Positions 52,041 to 60,146 of a stretch of DNA of 64,000 nt are shown in pieces. Below the pieces are notes generated by a model. It did no database searches. It was not told where the DNA came from and worked only from the letters and a program-made list of their open reading frames with translations. The DNA is from Bacteroidaceae bacterium (lineage in GTDB: Bacteria; Bacteroidota; Bacteroidia; Bacteroidales; Bacteroidaceae). Position 1 is the first letter of the stretch, and every line of letters begins with the position of its first letter. The stretch lies in assembly GCA_017429945.1 (NCBI GenBank), contig JAFRNY010000055.1, positions 1 to 64,000 on the forward strand, given 5' to 3'. A program made the translations under genes and the position numbers.

Positions 52041-53378
52041 ATGAAAATTGAAACGATTATGGCCAACCTGGAGGCCAAACATCCAGGCGAGAAAGAGTAC
52101 CTGCAGGCCGTGCGCGAGGTGCTCATGAGTATTGAAGAAGTCTACAACCAGCACCCGGAGTTTGAGAAGGCGAAGCTGATAGAGCGCCTCGTAGAACCTG
52201 AGCGCATCATCACCTTCCGCGTGCCTTGGGTCGATGATAAAGGTGAGGTGCAGGTGAACCTGGGCTACCGCGTGCAATTCAATTCGGCCATCGGTCCGTA
52301 CAAGGGCGGTCTGCGCTTCCACGCCTCCGTTAACCTCTCTATCCTGAAGTTCCTCGGCTTCGAGCAGACGTTCAAGAACGCACTGACCACGCTGCCCATG
52401 GGCGGCGGCAAGGGCGGCTCTGACTTCAGCCCCCGCGGCAAGAGCGATGCCGAGATCATGCGCTTCTGCCAGGCCTTCATGAGCGAGCTGTTCCGCTACA
52501 TCGGTCCCGAGGTTGATGTGCCGGCCGGCGACATCGGCGTAGGCGCCCGCGAGATAGGTTATCTCTTCGGGCAGTACAAGAAGCTTACGCGCGACTGGAG
52601 CGGAGTGCTCACCGGCAAGGGCCTCGAATATGGCGGCTCGCTCGTGCGCCCCGAGGCCACGGGCTTTGGCGGGCTTTACTTCGTAAATGAGATGCTCAAC
52701 ACCCACGGCAAGGACATCAAGGGCAAGACGGTGGCCATCTCGGGCTTCGGCAACGTGGCTTGGGGTGCTGCCACGAAGGCCACGCAGTTGGGCGCCAAGG
52801 TGGTTACCATCAGCGGTCCCGACGGCTATATCTACGACCCCGAGGGCATCAGCGGCGAGAAGATCGACTATATGTTGGAGCTCCGTGCCAGCGGCAACGA
52901 CATCTGCGCTCCCTATGCCGAGGAGTTCCCGGAAGCCACGTTCTACCCGGGCCGTAAACCTTGGGAAGTGAAGTGCGACATCGCTTTGCCTTGCGCCACG
53001 CAGAACGAGCTCAACGGCGACGACGCAAAGCAGTTGATTGCCAATGGAGTGCAATGCGTAGGTGAGATTTCAAATATGGGCTGCACCCCCGAAGCCATCG
53101 ACGCCTTCATCGAGGCCAAGATGATCTTCGCTCCAGGCAAGGCTGTCAACGCCGGCGGTGTGGCCACCAGCGGCCTCGAGATGAGCCAAAATGCTATGCA
53201 TATCAGCTGGAGCGCTGAGGAAGTGGACCAGCGCCTGCACGGCATCATGCACGCCATCCACGCCCAGTGCGTCAAGTATGGCACCGAGCCCGACGGCTAC
53301 GTCAACTATGTCAAGGGCGCCAACATCGCCGGCTTCATGAAGGTGGCCAAGGCTATGATGGCACAGGGCATTGTGTAA
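52041..53378 (+). CDS. gdhA: Glutamate dehydrogenase, hexameric
   Basis: Converts 2-oxoglutarate and ammonium to glutamate, the main route of ammonia assimilation in gut Bacteroidales. The 445 residues carry the small hexameric enzyme pattern: GPYKGGLRFHASVN, LPMGGGKGGSDF with the catalytic Lys, PAGDIGVGAREIGYLFGQYK with the catalytic Asp, and the Rossmann motif VAISGFGNVAWGAATKA. The coenzyme is probably NADP(H), as usual for this subgroup, but this is not decided by sequence alone. It is monocistronic, with its own promoter and a strong terminator. Confidence 0.95.
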   Translation: MKIETIMANLEAKHPGEKEYLQAVREVLMSIEEVYNQHPEFEKAKLIERLVEPERIITFRVPWVDDKGEVQVNLGYRVQFNSAIGPYKGGLRFHASVNLSILKFLGFEQTFKNALTTLPMGGGKGGSDFSPRGKSDAEIMRFCQAFMSELFRYIGPEVDVPAGDIGVGAREIGYLFGQYKKLTRDWSGVLTGKGLEYGGSLVRPEATGFGGLYFVNEMLNTHGKDIKGKTVAISGFGNVAWGAATKATQLGAKVVTISGPDGYIYDPEGISGEKIDYMLELRASGNDICAPYAEEFPEATFYPGRKPWEVKCDIALPCATQNELNGDDAKQLIANGVQCVGEISNMGCTPEAIDAFIEAKMIFAPGKAVNAGGVATSGLEMSQNAMHISWSAEEVDQRLHGIMHAIHAQCVKYGTEPDGYVNYVKGANIAGFMKVAKAMMAQGIV

Positions 53379-53379
53379 T

Positions 53380-53411
53380 TGAAGATTGACAATTGAAGAT
53401 TGACAATTGAT
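53380..53411. repeat. Short gaagattgacaatt direct repeat
   Basis: Two and a half copies of a 16-bp unit directly after the gdhA stop. Confidence 0.7.
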
Positions 53412-53427
53412 AGTGTCTTATGATAAT

Positions 53428-53458
53428 AAAGGCAGCGATTCTGAGGATCGCTGCCTTT
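53428..53458. terminator. Bidirectional terminator between gdhA and nadD
   Basis: A perfect 12-bp stem aaaggcagcgat/atcgctgccttt with a 7-base loop. It serves gdhA on the plus strand and may also stop the yicC-gmk-nadD transcript. Confidence 0.85.
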
Positions 53459-53509
53459 AGTTTGGGCTATGATTCAATAGTTGGTACAGAAAACGTCCAA
53501 CTTAATCAG

Positions 53510-54094
53510 TTAGTCTGTTAGCGTATAGTAGCCGCAGGCCTGAATCTCTTTCCACACACGCGGATGGAGACCTTGGCCGGCGTAGGCGCGGTCGGAGGCT
53601 ATGGCGCGGCGTATTTGGGTGGAAGAGATGTCGTGGAGGGGCGTGGCAGCGAGGGTGACACCGTGGGGGAGGGTGGTGTCGTCGATGTCATAGCCGGGGC
53701 GCGGATATATGATGAGGCGGTGGTGAGCGAGGATGTCGTCGGGGCGGTGCCAGCGTGGGAAGTCGTGCCAGTTGTCGGCACCGATGACGAGTACGAAGTC
53801 GTGCTCGGGGTGCGCCTGGCGCAAGGCCGCGAGGGTGTCGGCCATAAATGAGGGGCGCGGGAGGCTGAATTCAAAGTCGCTGACACGCAGGCGCCGGCTG
53901 CGCCCTACGGCCAGGCGCGCCAGCCGCAGACGGGCGTTGTCGTCGAGGAGGCCGGCGGCGGGCTTAAGCGGGTTCTGTGGCGATACCATAAACCATAGCT
54001 CGTCGACCAGGGTATGGCGCACAAGCCATCGGCCAAGGGCAAGGTGACCTTGGTGGATGGGATTGAAACTGCCGCCGTAGATGCCGATGGTCAT
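53510..54094 (-). CDS. nadD: Nicotinate-nucleotide adenylyltransferase
   Basis: Forms deamido-NAD from nicotinate mononucleotide and ATP in NAD synthesis. The 194 residues show the nucleotidyltransferase motifs GIYGGSFNPIHQGHLALG at the N-terminus, FVLVIGADNWHDFPRW in the middle and DISSTQIRRAI (ISSTxIR) near the end. It is the last gene of yicC-gmk-nadD, an order common in Bacteroidetes. The gap to gmk (89 bp) holds a duplicated attagtgaattatatttctcc unit. Confidence 0.94.
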   Translation of the reverse strand: MTIGIYGGSFNPIHQGHLALGRWLVRHTLVDELWFMVSPQNPLKPAAGLLDDNARLRLARLAVGRSRRLRVSDFEFSLPRPSFMADTLAALRQAHPEHDFVLVIGADNWHDFPRWHRPDDILAHHRLIIYPRPGYDIDDTTLPHGVTLAATPLHDISSTQIRRAIASDRAYAGQGLHPRVWKEIQACGYYTLTD

Positions 54095-54096
54095 TA

Positions 54097-54150
54097 TTAG
54101 TGAATTATATTTCTCCCAATTAGTGAATTATATTTCTCCTAATTAGTGAA
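54097..54150. repeat. Tandem attagtgaattatatt repeat between gmk and nadD
   Basis: Two full copies and a third partial copy of a 25-bp AT-rich unit, immediately upstream of the nadD start codon. Confidence 0.75.
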
Positions 54151-54183
54151 AAGGACGCTCTTGATTAGCGAAGAACTTTCTTG

Positions 54184-54819
54184 CTATTTGCTTAAGAGGA
54201 ATTCGCGGAGGAGGCTGTAGGCTTCTGCCTTGGCGGTTTCGAGGTCGTCGTTGACGACGATGCGGTCGAAGCGTGGGGCGAAGGAGAGTTCGTAGGCGGC
54301 ACGTGCCAGGCGCTGCTCTATGACTTCGGGGGCGTCGGTGGCGCGCCCTTCGAGGCGCCGGCGCAGTTCGTCGATGCTCGGGGGCTGAATGAAGAGGCTG
54401 AGGGCGCGGTCGCCAAAGTATTCCTTGAGGCGCATACCGCCGTGGACGTCAACATCGAAGATGACGTTCTGCCCGTCGGCCAGCTGGCGCTCCACTTGCT
54501 GCTTGAGAGTGCCGTAGAAGCGGTCTTCGTAGACCTCCTCGTACTCGATGAAGTCGTCGGCGGCGATGTGGGCCCTGAACTCGTCGGGCGTCATGAAGAG
54601 GTACTCCACACCGTGGCGCTCGCTGCCGCGCGGCTGCCGTGTTGTGGCCGAGATGGAGAATGCCAGGCGCAGCTCCTCGTGGGGCATCAGGCTGGCTATG
54701 ATGGTGCTTTTGCCGCTGCCGCTGGGGGCGCAGAAGATTATGCAAGACCCACCCCCGGCCCCTCCCTCCGGAGGGAGGGGCGTAGATACATTTGACTTAT
54801 TGCCGCTATATTGTTCCAT
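54184..54819 (-). CDS. gmk: Guanylate kinase with repeat-encoded N-terminus
   Basis: Phosphorylates GMP to GDP. The fold is complete from residue 26: CIIFCAPSGSGKSTIIASL (P-loop), SISATTRQPRGSERHGVEYLFMT (GMP-binding Ser/Arg/Tyr), VIFDVDVHGGMRLKEYF and LFIQPPSIDELRRRLEGR. The first 25 residues (MEQYSGNKSNVSTPLPPEGGAGGGS) are unusual. Residues about 12-25 are encoded by a GC palindrome of the same family as the inverted repeats elsewhere in the window. A typical Gmk starts 2-5 residues before IIF. The real start may therefore have been replaced, or an alternative start is used. It lies 322 bp after yicC, where neighbours are usually close. Confidence 0.93.
   Translation of the reverse strand: MEQYSGNKSNVSTPLPPEGGAGGGSCIIFCAPSGSGKSTIIASLMPHEELRLAFSISATTRQPRGSERHGVEYLFMTPDEFRAHIAADDFIEYEEVYEDRFYGTLKQQVERQLADGQNVIFDVDVHGGMRLKEYFGDRALSLFIQPPSIDELRRRLEGRATDAPEVIEQRLARAAYELSFAPRFDRIVVNDDLETAKAEAYSLLREFLLSK
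54746..54785 (+). repeat. GC palindrome overlapping the gmk start, left copy
   Basis: The core ccctccctccggagggaggg (perfect palindrome, 54760-54779) is preceded by gacccaccccc and followed by gcgtag. It is related to the 44-bp inverted repeats at 1.0 and 1.6 kb, and is the inverted partner of 55103-55142. Confidence 0.85.
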
Positions 54820-54837
54820 ATATTTTATCTATTCAAG

Positions 54838-55052
54838 TTTCGCAAACTCCGCTTGCTTTGGAAGTTAAAGAAGTTAAAGGGGTTAAGGTAGTTCTTTAAG
54901 TGTCAAGCGAGCAAGCTCGAGCGAAAGACGATAGATTCGGGTGCTGATATACTTCTGCAAGCGGTTGTCAGGCAAAGGTATCGTCTTTAACTTCCGTTGC
55001 CGAAGGTCACATAACTTCTTTAACTTCTTTAACTTCCATAGCATGCGAAAGT
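54838..55052. repeat. GGTATCGTC inverted-repeat element, copy D
   Basis: The left arm has actccgcttgctttggaag and gttaaag units. Then come a gcgagcaagctcgagcg stem, gacgatag (54927-54934), 43 bases, gtatcgtc (54978-54985) and right-arm taacttcc units with gttgccgaaggtcac, a decayed form of the GTGGCC hairpin. It sits between the two inverted GC palindromes, inside the yicC-gmk operon. Confidence 0.82.
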
Positions 55053-55102
55053 TGAGTTTTATCTATTTATGATTAAAATGGTCTTCGCCCTTTCAGTGTA
55101 AC

Positions 55103-55142
55103 TACGCCCCTCCCTTTGGAGGGAGGGGTTGGGGGAGAGTCC
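55103..55142 (-). repeat. GC palindrome abutting the yicC stop, right copy
   Basis: Reverse complement resembles 54746-54785 (cccctccctccaaagggagggg core, with gcgta on the same relative side). Its outer edge ends at the yicC stop codon (55142-55144). Confidence 0.82.
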
Positions 55143-56020
55143 TACATTACGTTGAGCACTTGCTCCTTAATCTGCTCGAGCTCGTCCTTCATGCGTACTA
55201 CGATGTTTTGCATCTCTGCAATGTTTGACTTGCTGCCGGTGGTGTTGATTTCGCGGCCCATCTCCTGTGCAATGAAACCGAGTTTCTTGCCTTGGCCGTG
55301 GCCGCTGGCCATGGTCTCGCGGAAGTAGCGGAGGTGGTTGCTGAGGCGTTGCTTCTCCTCGTTGATGTCGAGCTTCTCGATGTAGTAAATCATCTCCTGT
55401 TCGAGGCGGTTGCGGTCGACCTGCACTTCGGGAATACTATTGAGGCCGTCGATGATGCGTGCCCGAATCTTGTCGATACGTGCCTGCTCGAAGGGCTCGA
55501 TCTGAGCGAGCAAGGCTTCGATGTTGTCGATTTTCTCGGTGAACTTGCGCTCGAGTGCGGCGCCTTCCTGGCGGCGGAAATCCATGAGCGCTGCTATGGC
55601 TTGCTCAGCCACGGAGCGCGCCACAGCCCACTCGTCGTCGGTAAGCTCCACGGCCTCGGTCTTCGAGAGCACGTCGGGCAGGCGCAGGAGTGTAGGCATC
55701 CAGTGCTCTTCGGGCTCCTCGAGGTCGAAATCATCGACGATGGAGCGAATCTGCTCGACGTAGGATTTGAGCACGGAGCGGTTGATGGGCGTGGCGGCAT
55801 TGGCGTCGTCGCGCTCGATATAGAGGCTGAAATCCACCTTACCGCGCTCGAGCTGCTGTGCGATGATGCTTCTGAGCTCCATCTCCTTCTCGCGGTAGAT
55901 GGGCGCAATGCGCGTCTGCAGGTCCAGGGCTTTGCTGTTGACCGACTTTATTTCAGCTGTTATTTTCTTGCCACAGTATTCGGCCGAAGCCTTGCCGTAG
56001 CCTGTCATGGATAGAATCAT
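55142..56020 (-). CDS. yicC: YicC/YloC-family endoribonuclease
   Basis: A 292-residue protein of the YicC family, reported in E. coli to act as an endoribonuclease affecting sRNA turnover. The hallmark N-terminus MILSMTGYGKASAEYCGKKITAEIKSVNSKALDL and the C-terminal DUF1732-type segment FIAQEMGREINTTGSKSNIAEMQNIVVRMKDELEQIKEQ are both present. First gene of yicC-gmk-nadD. A repeat pair and an inverted-repeat element have entered the gap before gmk, with one repeat ending at this stop codon. Confidence 0.93.
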   Translation of the reverse strand: MILSMTGYGKASAEYCGKKITAEIKSVNSKALDLQTRIAPIYREKEMELRSIIAQQLERGKVDFSLYIERDDANAATPINRSVLKSYVEQIRSIVDDFDLEEPEEHWMPTLLRLPDVLSKTEAVELTDDEWAVARSVAEQAIAALMDFRRQEGAALERKFTEKIDNIEALLAQIEPFEQARIDKIRARIIDGLNSIPEVQVDRNRLEQEMIYYIEKLDINEEKQRLSNHLRYFRETMASGHGQGKKLGFIAQEMGREINTTGSKSNIAEMQNIVVRMKDELEQIKEQVLNVM

Positions 56021-56105
56021 AATGAGAAATGTAAAAAGAAAAGTGAAAATGGACTATTCGAATTTGAATGTTTTGAATCGGAGATGAATAACGTTGTTTT
56101 CGGTA

Positions 56106-56113
56106 CAAAGGTA
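56106..56113 (-). promoter_or_regulatory. -7 box for yicC
   Basis: TACCTTTG on the minus strand, about 85 bp before the start codon. The -33 match is poor. Confidence 0.5.
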
Positions 56114-56176
56114 CAAAGAATCTTTAAACTTCAGACATTAATCATGAAACTTTTTGCGCTAAAGCTGAAAAAGCCT

Positions 56177-59100
56177 TTATTTTATGTCGCCAACGGCCAC
56201 TTGGTATTCGTGCCAAAGCTCGTCGGCAGTGCAAGGGCGACCGAGGGCGTAGCTCATGGCTTTGTCCCACGACCAGGGTACTACTTCGATGCACGAGCGG
56301 TTGATCTTGCGGATGAAGTCTTTGTCTTTGTTGCGCCGCAGCCAGTCGAAGAAATAACCTACGTGGCGGTAACCGTTGGTATAGCTGCCCCCGCGCGGAC
56401 GGTCGGTCTCGTCGTGGAAGCCTCCGCAGGCCACGCGGACGGCGTCTGCTGTGCCCTCGATGATCTGCCAGAAGACGGGGTTGGTGCCATAGCTGCCTAT
56501 GCCCTGCGGCTCCAGCTGGAAGGCGTGGGTAAGTTCGTGGAGCAGCACGCCGCGTGTCTCGAAATCAACGCGCGCTGTGTCGTTGTTTGCGAAAGACTTC
56601 TCAACGTGCCGCGTGCTGTAGAAAATTTCTACGAAGCCGTTGCCGCCGCCCTTGGCCGAGATGCCAGGGTCGTCCTTGAGGATGTAGCGCAGGCGGTGGA
56701 GCTGTGGGATGCTGTCGGCGGGCGAGAAGTAGAGCGTCTGCAGCACCTCATTTGCCACGCGACGGATGTAGGCGTCGGGGTCGGGGATGAGGGCGTGGTA
56801 GATGGTCGAGCCGCTGCTCGCGGGAGCCTCGTTGACAAAGATAATCTGACCGAGATGGCGGTCCCAGAGGGAGCGGGACGGAAGCTGGGATAGTGGCATT
56901 GAGCTGGGCTTGTCCTCCTCCTTCAATCCCCGCTCCTTGTTAGGCTTGTCGCTCATCTCAAATTCAATGACGCAGCCGTCGGTGAGCTGCCGGTGGGCGA
57001 TGAAGAGTGACGAGTAGGGCTTGCCGTTGACCTTCACGCTGCGGACATAGCGGTTACGGTCGCTGACCTTCGGCGCCTTAATTATTATATGTGTGCCTCC
57101 GGGAAGGCTGACGTCGGCATAAGGGATGTAGGGCGCACCCAGTACATACTGGTCGGTGCCCGGGCATACGGGATAGAAACCGAGGGCAGAGAAAATGAAC
57201 CAAGCCGACATCTGCCCGCAGTCGTCGTTGCCTCCGAGGCCACGGATGTCGTTGCGATACATGCGGTTCATGATTGTGCGCAACCACTGCTGCGTCTTCC
57301 AGGGCTCCGAGGTCCAGGCGTAGAGGTAGGGCACGTGGTGGCTGGGCTCGTTGCCGTGGACGTAACCTCCCACGAGGCAGTCCTCGGTGATGTCCTCGTT
57401 GTCGGCATAGTAGCGCTCGGGAAGGTGCATCGTGAAGAGCTTGTCGAGGCGCTCGCGGAAGACGGCCTCGCCGCCCATGACGGACATCAGTCCTTTGACG
57501 TCGTGCGGCACGTGGAATGAGAAGTTCCAAGAGTTACCCTCAATGAAACCTTCGCCGTAGGTCTGCAGAGGGTCCATGTCGGGCTTGAAGTGACCGTCGG
57601 CATAGCGGGGCGTGGCAAAACCCGTACGCGGGTCGAAGGTGTTGCGGTAGTTGAGCGAACGGCGCTCAAACTCAGCGGCTAAGGCCTCGTCGCCCAAGGC
57701 GCGGGCTGCCGCGGCTACCGCGAAATCGTCGTAGGCATACTCGAGCGTGTTGGAGGCTGCCGTGGCGTCGCGGTCGAAGGGGGCGTAACCTTTTTGCATA
57801 TAGGCTTGCAGGCCGGGGAAGCGCTGCCAAGTGGCTGTGGCCTTGAGGGCGGTGAGCGCCTCGTCGCGGTCGATAGGCAATCCCTTGACGATGGCGTCGG
57901 CCACCACGCTCACGGCATGATAACCCGTCATGCACCAACCTTCGTTGCCCATCAGACTCCACACGGGCAGTATGTGGTTGGCGCTCTGCTGCTGGTGGGC
58001 GAGCATCGAGCGCACCATGTCGGCATTGCGCCCGGGTTGAAGCAGGCAGAGCAGCGGGTGTAGTGCCCGGTAGGTGTCCCAGAGCGAGAAGACGGTGTAG
58101 TTCTGAAACCCTTTAGCCTGATGAATGGCGCCGTCGACGCCCCGGTAACGGCCGTCGACATCGGAATAGACCGAGGGGTTGATCATAGTGTGGTAGAGCG
58201 ATGTGTAGAACATCGTTTTCTGGTCCTCGCTGCCATCGACGACTATCTTCGAGAACTCGTTCTCCCAAGCGGCGCGCGTAGCGGCGCAGACCTCGTCGAA
58301 AGTCTTGCCGGCAGCCTCGGCCTGCAGGTTGTTTAGCGCTCCTTCGGCCGATACAGCCGAAAGGGCCACCTTGACCGTCAACGGCTCTGCCACGGTCTTG
58401 TCGAACTCAAAGTAAGCTACAACCGAGCGTCCTCCGATATCGGGGAAGTTGCGATGCACGTCGAGCTTGCGCCAGAAGCCGGTGTAGGGCTCCGGGCGGC
58501 GGTCGGCATAGCCGTAGTCTTTTATTGGCCTCGAGAGCACGATGGCGAAATAGGTGTAATTGGCTCGCGCCCAACCTTGTGTGATGCGGTAGCCGGTGAG
58601 GAGCGTGTCGTTCTCCACGCGCAGGCTGCTCCACAGCGTCTTGCCTTCGTAGTTGTAGATGCCGTGCGTCAGGTCGATGATAAGGCGCTGGGAATCAGCA
58701 TCGGCGGGGAATGAATAGCGATGCACACCAACGCGCTCAGTGGCGGTCAGCTGTGCTCTGATGCCATCATCGGCGAGCGTCACCTCATAGTATCCAGGCC
58801 GCGCTTGCTCCGTGGCGTGATTGTAGCGTTGGCGGTAGCCGCTGTCGGGGTTGTCGGCCGTGCCAGGGTTGAGGCGCAGCTGCCCCGTCTGCGGCATAAT
58901 GAGGATGTCGCCCAGGTCGCTGTGGCCTGTGCCGCTGAGGTGTGTGTGGCTGAAGCCTACGATGGTAGGGTCGTCGTAGCGATAGCCGGCGCAGTAGCCG
59001 TAAACGTCAGCCTGATACTGCCCTTTGACGTTGTGTGGGATAGTGTCGGTGTCGGGGCTCAGTTGCACGGCGCCGAAGGGCGAGCAGGCTCCGGGGAAGG

Positions 59101-59260
59101 TGTGGCCCATGCCGGCTGTGCCGATGAAAGGGTTCACGTAGTCAGTGGCGCTCTTCGGTGCTGGCGTGACTTTGGGCTTGCGCGCGGCAGCCGCCGTCTC
59201 CGATGCCGTAAGGAGGATTGTGGCCAAAGCCAAGGCTGTAGCTATAGTCGTCGTTCTCAT
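56177..59260 (-). CDS. GH92 alpha-mannosidase fused to a basic-secretory-protein peptidase domain
   Basis: An exported protein of 1,027 residues with a signal peptide (MRTTTIATALALATILLTASETAAAA). The GH92 part begins DYVNPFIGTAGMGHTFPGACSPFG and contains GFSHTHLSGTGHSD, FSLWDTYRALHPLL, GYVHGNEPSHHVPYLY (acid Glu) and LGGNDDCGQMSAWF (Asp pair for the base), all typical of calcium-dependent exo-alpha-mannosidases. After about residue 780 a second domain begins (LGQIIFVNEAPASSGSTIYHAL) and holds HELTH at 908-912, WQIIEGTADAVR and GYRHVGYFFDWL, matching the basic secretory protein (BSP) family of zinc-peptidase fold. Mannose trimming and peptide cleavage in one chain suits N-glycoproteins. Unlike other exported enzymes here it has no GKKVxVK-type end. 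It has its own promoter. Confidence 0.88.
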   Translation of the reverse strand: MRTTTIATALALATILLTASETAAAARKPKVTPAPKSATDYVNPFIGTAGMGHTFPGACSPFGAVQLSPDTDTIPHNVKGQYQADVYGYCAGYRYDDPTIVGFSHTHLSGTGHSDLGDILIMPQTGQLRLNPGTADNPDSGYRQRYNHATEQARPGYYEVTLADDGIRAQLTATERVGVHRYSFPADADSQRLIIDLTHGIYNYEGKTLWSSLRVENDTLLTGYRITQGWARANYTYFAIVLSRPIKDYGYADRRPEPYTGFWRKLDVHRNFPDIGGRSVVAYFEFDKTVAEPLTVKVALSAVSAEGALNNLQAEAAGKTFDEVCAATRAAWENEFSKIVVDGSEDQKTMFYTSLYHTMINPSVYSDVDGRYRGVDGAIHQAKGFQNYTVFSLWDTYRALHPLLCLLQPGRNADMVRSMLAHQQQSANHILPVWSLMGNEGWCMTGYHAVSVVADAIVKGLPIDRDEALTALKATATWQRFPGLQAYMQKGYAPFDRDATAASNTLEYAYDDFAVAAAARALGDEALAAEFERRSLNYRNTFDPRTGFATPRYADGHFKPDMDPLQTYGEGFIEGNSWNFSFHVPHDVKGLMSVMGGEAVFRERLDKLFTMHLPERYYADNEDITEDCLVGGYVHGNEPSHHVPYLYAWTSEPWKTQQWLRTIMNRMYRNDIRGLGGNDDCGQMSAWFIFSALGFYPVCPGTDQYVLGAPYIPYADVSLPGGTHIIIKAPKVSDRNRYVRSVKVNGKPYSSLFIAHRQLTDGCVIEFEMSDKPNKERGLKEEDKPSSMPLSQLPSRSLWDRHLGQIIFVNEAPASSGSTIYHALIPDPDAYIRRVANEVLQTLYFSPADSIPQLHRLRYILKDDPGISAKGGGNGFVEIFYSTRHVEKSFANNDTARVDFETRGVLLHELTHAFQLEPQGIGSYGTNPVFWQIIEGTADAVRVACGGFHDETDRPRGGSYTNGYRHVGYFFDWLRRNKDKDFIRKINRSCIEVVPWSWDKAMSYALGRPCTADELWHEYQVAVGDIK

Positions 59261-59302
59261 TATAATTAATGTGTGATACTGATGTTTTTGTCAATTCGAG
59301 TA

Positions 59303-59336
59303 CAAAGTTAGGCTTTTATGCCGGTCTGAAAGCAAA
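59303..59336 (-). promoter_or_regulatory. Promoter for the GH92-BSP gene
   Basis: Minus strand: TTTG (59336-59333), 22 bp, TAACTTTG (59310-59303), about 43 bp before the start codon. Confidence 0.65.
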
Positions 59337-59374
59337 AACTTTGGTCATTAATCTTCAATCTCTAATCTTTTTCG

Positions 59375-59382
59375 TATCTTTG
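59375..59382 (+). promoter_or_regulatory. -7 box for the tsaB-dxr gene run
   Basis: TATCTTTG, 19 bp before the tsaB start. No TTTG is at the expected distance. Confidence 0.55.
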
Positions 59383-59401
59383 CACGCAAATTGATGTAAT
59401 T

Positions 59402-60103
59402 ATGGCTTGTATTTTGCATATTGAGACAAGTACTAAGGTCTGCTCGGTGGCTGTGACGGAGGACGCTCACGTCATCTTCGAGCAGGCTGATACGGAAGGG
59501 CCGAATCACGCTACGCGCTGCGGCGTCTTCGTCGACGAAGCCCTGAGCTTTGCCGAGAGCCATGCCATACCCCTCGATGCCGTGGCCGTCTCGGAAGGCC
59601 CCGGCAGCTACACGGGTCTGCGCATAGGAGTGTCGATGGCCAAAGGCGTGGCCTATGGGCGCGGAGTGCCCCTCGTGGCTGTGCCGACGCTGGAGCTACT
59701 GTGCGTGCCTCTGCTGCTTTATCGCGACGATATTCCCGATGAGGCTCTCTTCGTGCCGATGATCGATGCCCGCCGCATGGAGGTCTATGCCGCCGTTTAC
59801 GACCGTGCCCTCAAGCCGCTTCGCGAGCCTGCTGCAGATATCGTGGACGCCGTCACTTACGCCCAGTGGCTCGACCGCGGTCCGGTATATTTCTTTGGCG
59901 ACGGTGCTGCCAAGTGCAAGAGCGTAATCACTCATCACAACGCACACTTCATCGACGACGTCGTGCCACTGGCCAAGCATATGTACCCTCTGGCTGCCCG
60001 TGCCCTCTCGAGGGGCGAGACGGCCGACGTGGCCTACTTCGAGCCCTTCTATCTCAAAGACTTCGTGGCGACCAAGCCGAAGGACCTCTTGAAGAGCCTG
60101 TAA
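59402..60103 (+). CDS. tsaB: t6A biosynthesis protein TsaB
   Basis: A 233-residue ASKHA-fold partner of TsaD and TsaE in t6A37 tRNA modification. The N-terminus ILHIETSTKVCSVAVTED and the signature VAVSEGPGSYTGLRIGVSMAKGVAYG are diagnostic. FVPMIDARRMEVYAAVYD follows. First of a plus-strand run tsaB-DUF4290-murA-rimM-dxr with short gaps. A short taaatttgtaaatag duplication (60104-60138) separates it from the next gene. Confidence 0.94.
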   Translation: MACILHIETSTKVCSVAVTEDAHVIFEQADTEGPNHATRCGVFVDEALSFAESHAIPLDAVAVSEGPGSYTGLRIGVSMAKGVAYGRGVPLVAVPTLELLCVPLLLYRDDIPDEALFVPMIDARRMEVYAAVYDRALKPLREPAADIVDAVTYAQWLDRGPVYFFGDGAAKCKSVITHHNAHFIDDVVPLAKHMYPLAARALSRGETADVAYFEPFYLKDFVATKPKDLLKSL

Positions 60104-60146
60104 GGTAAATTTGTAAATAGTAAATTTGTAAATAGTAAATGTTGCG

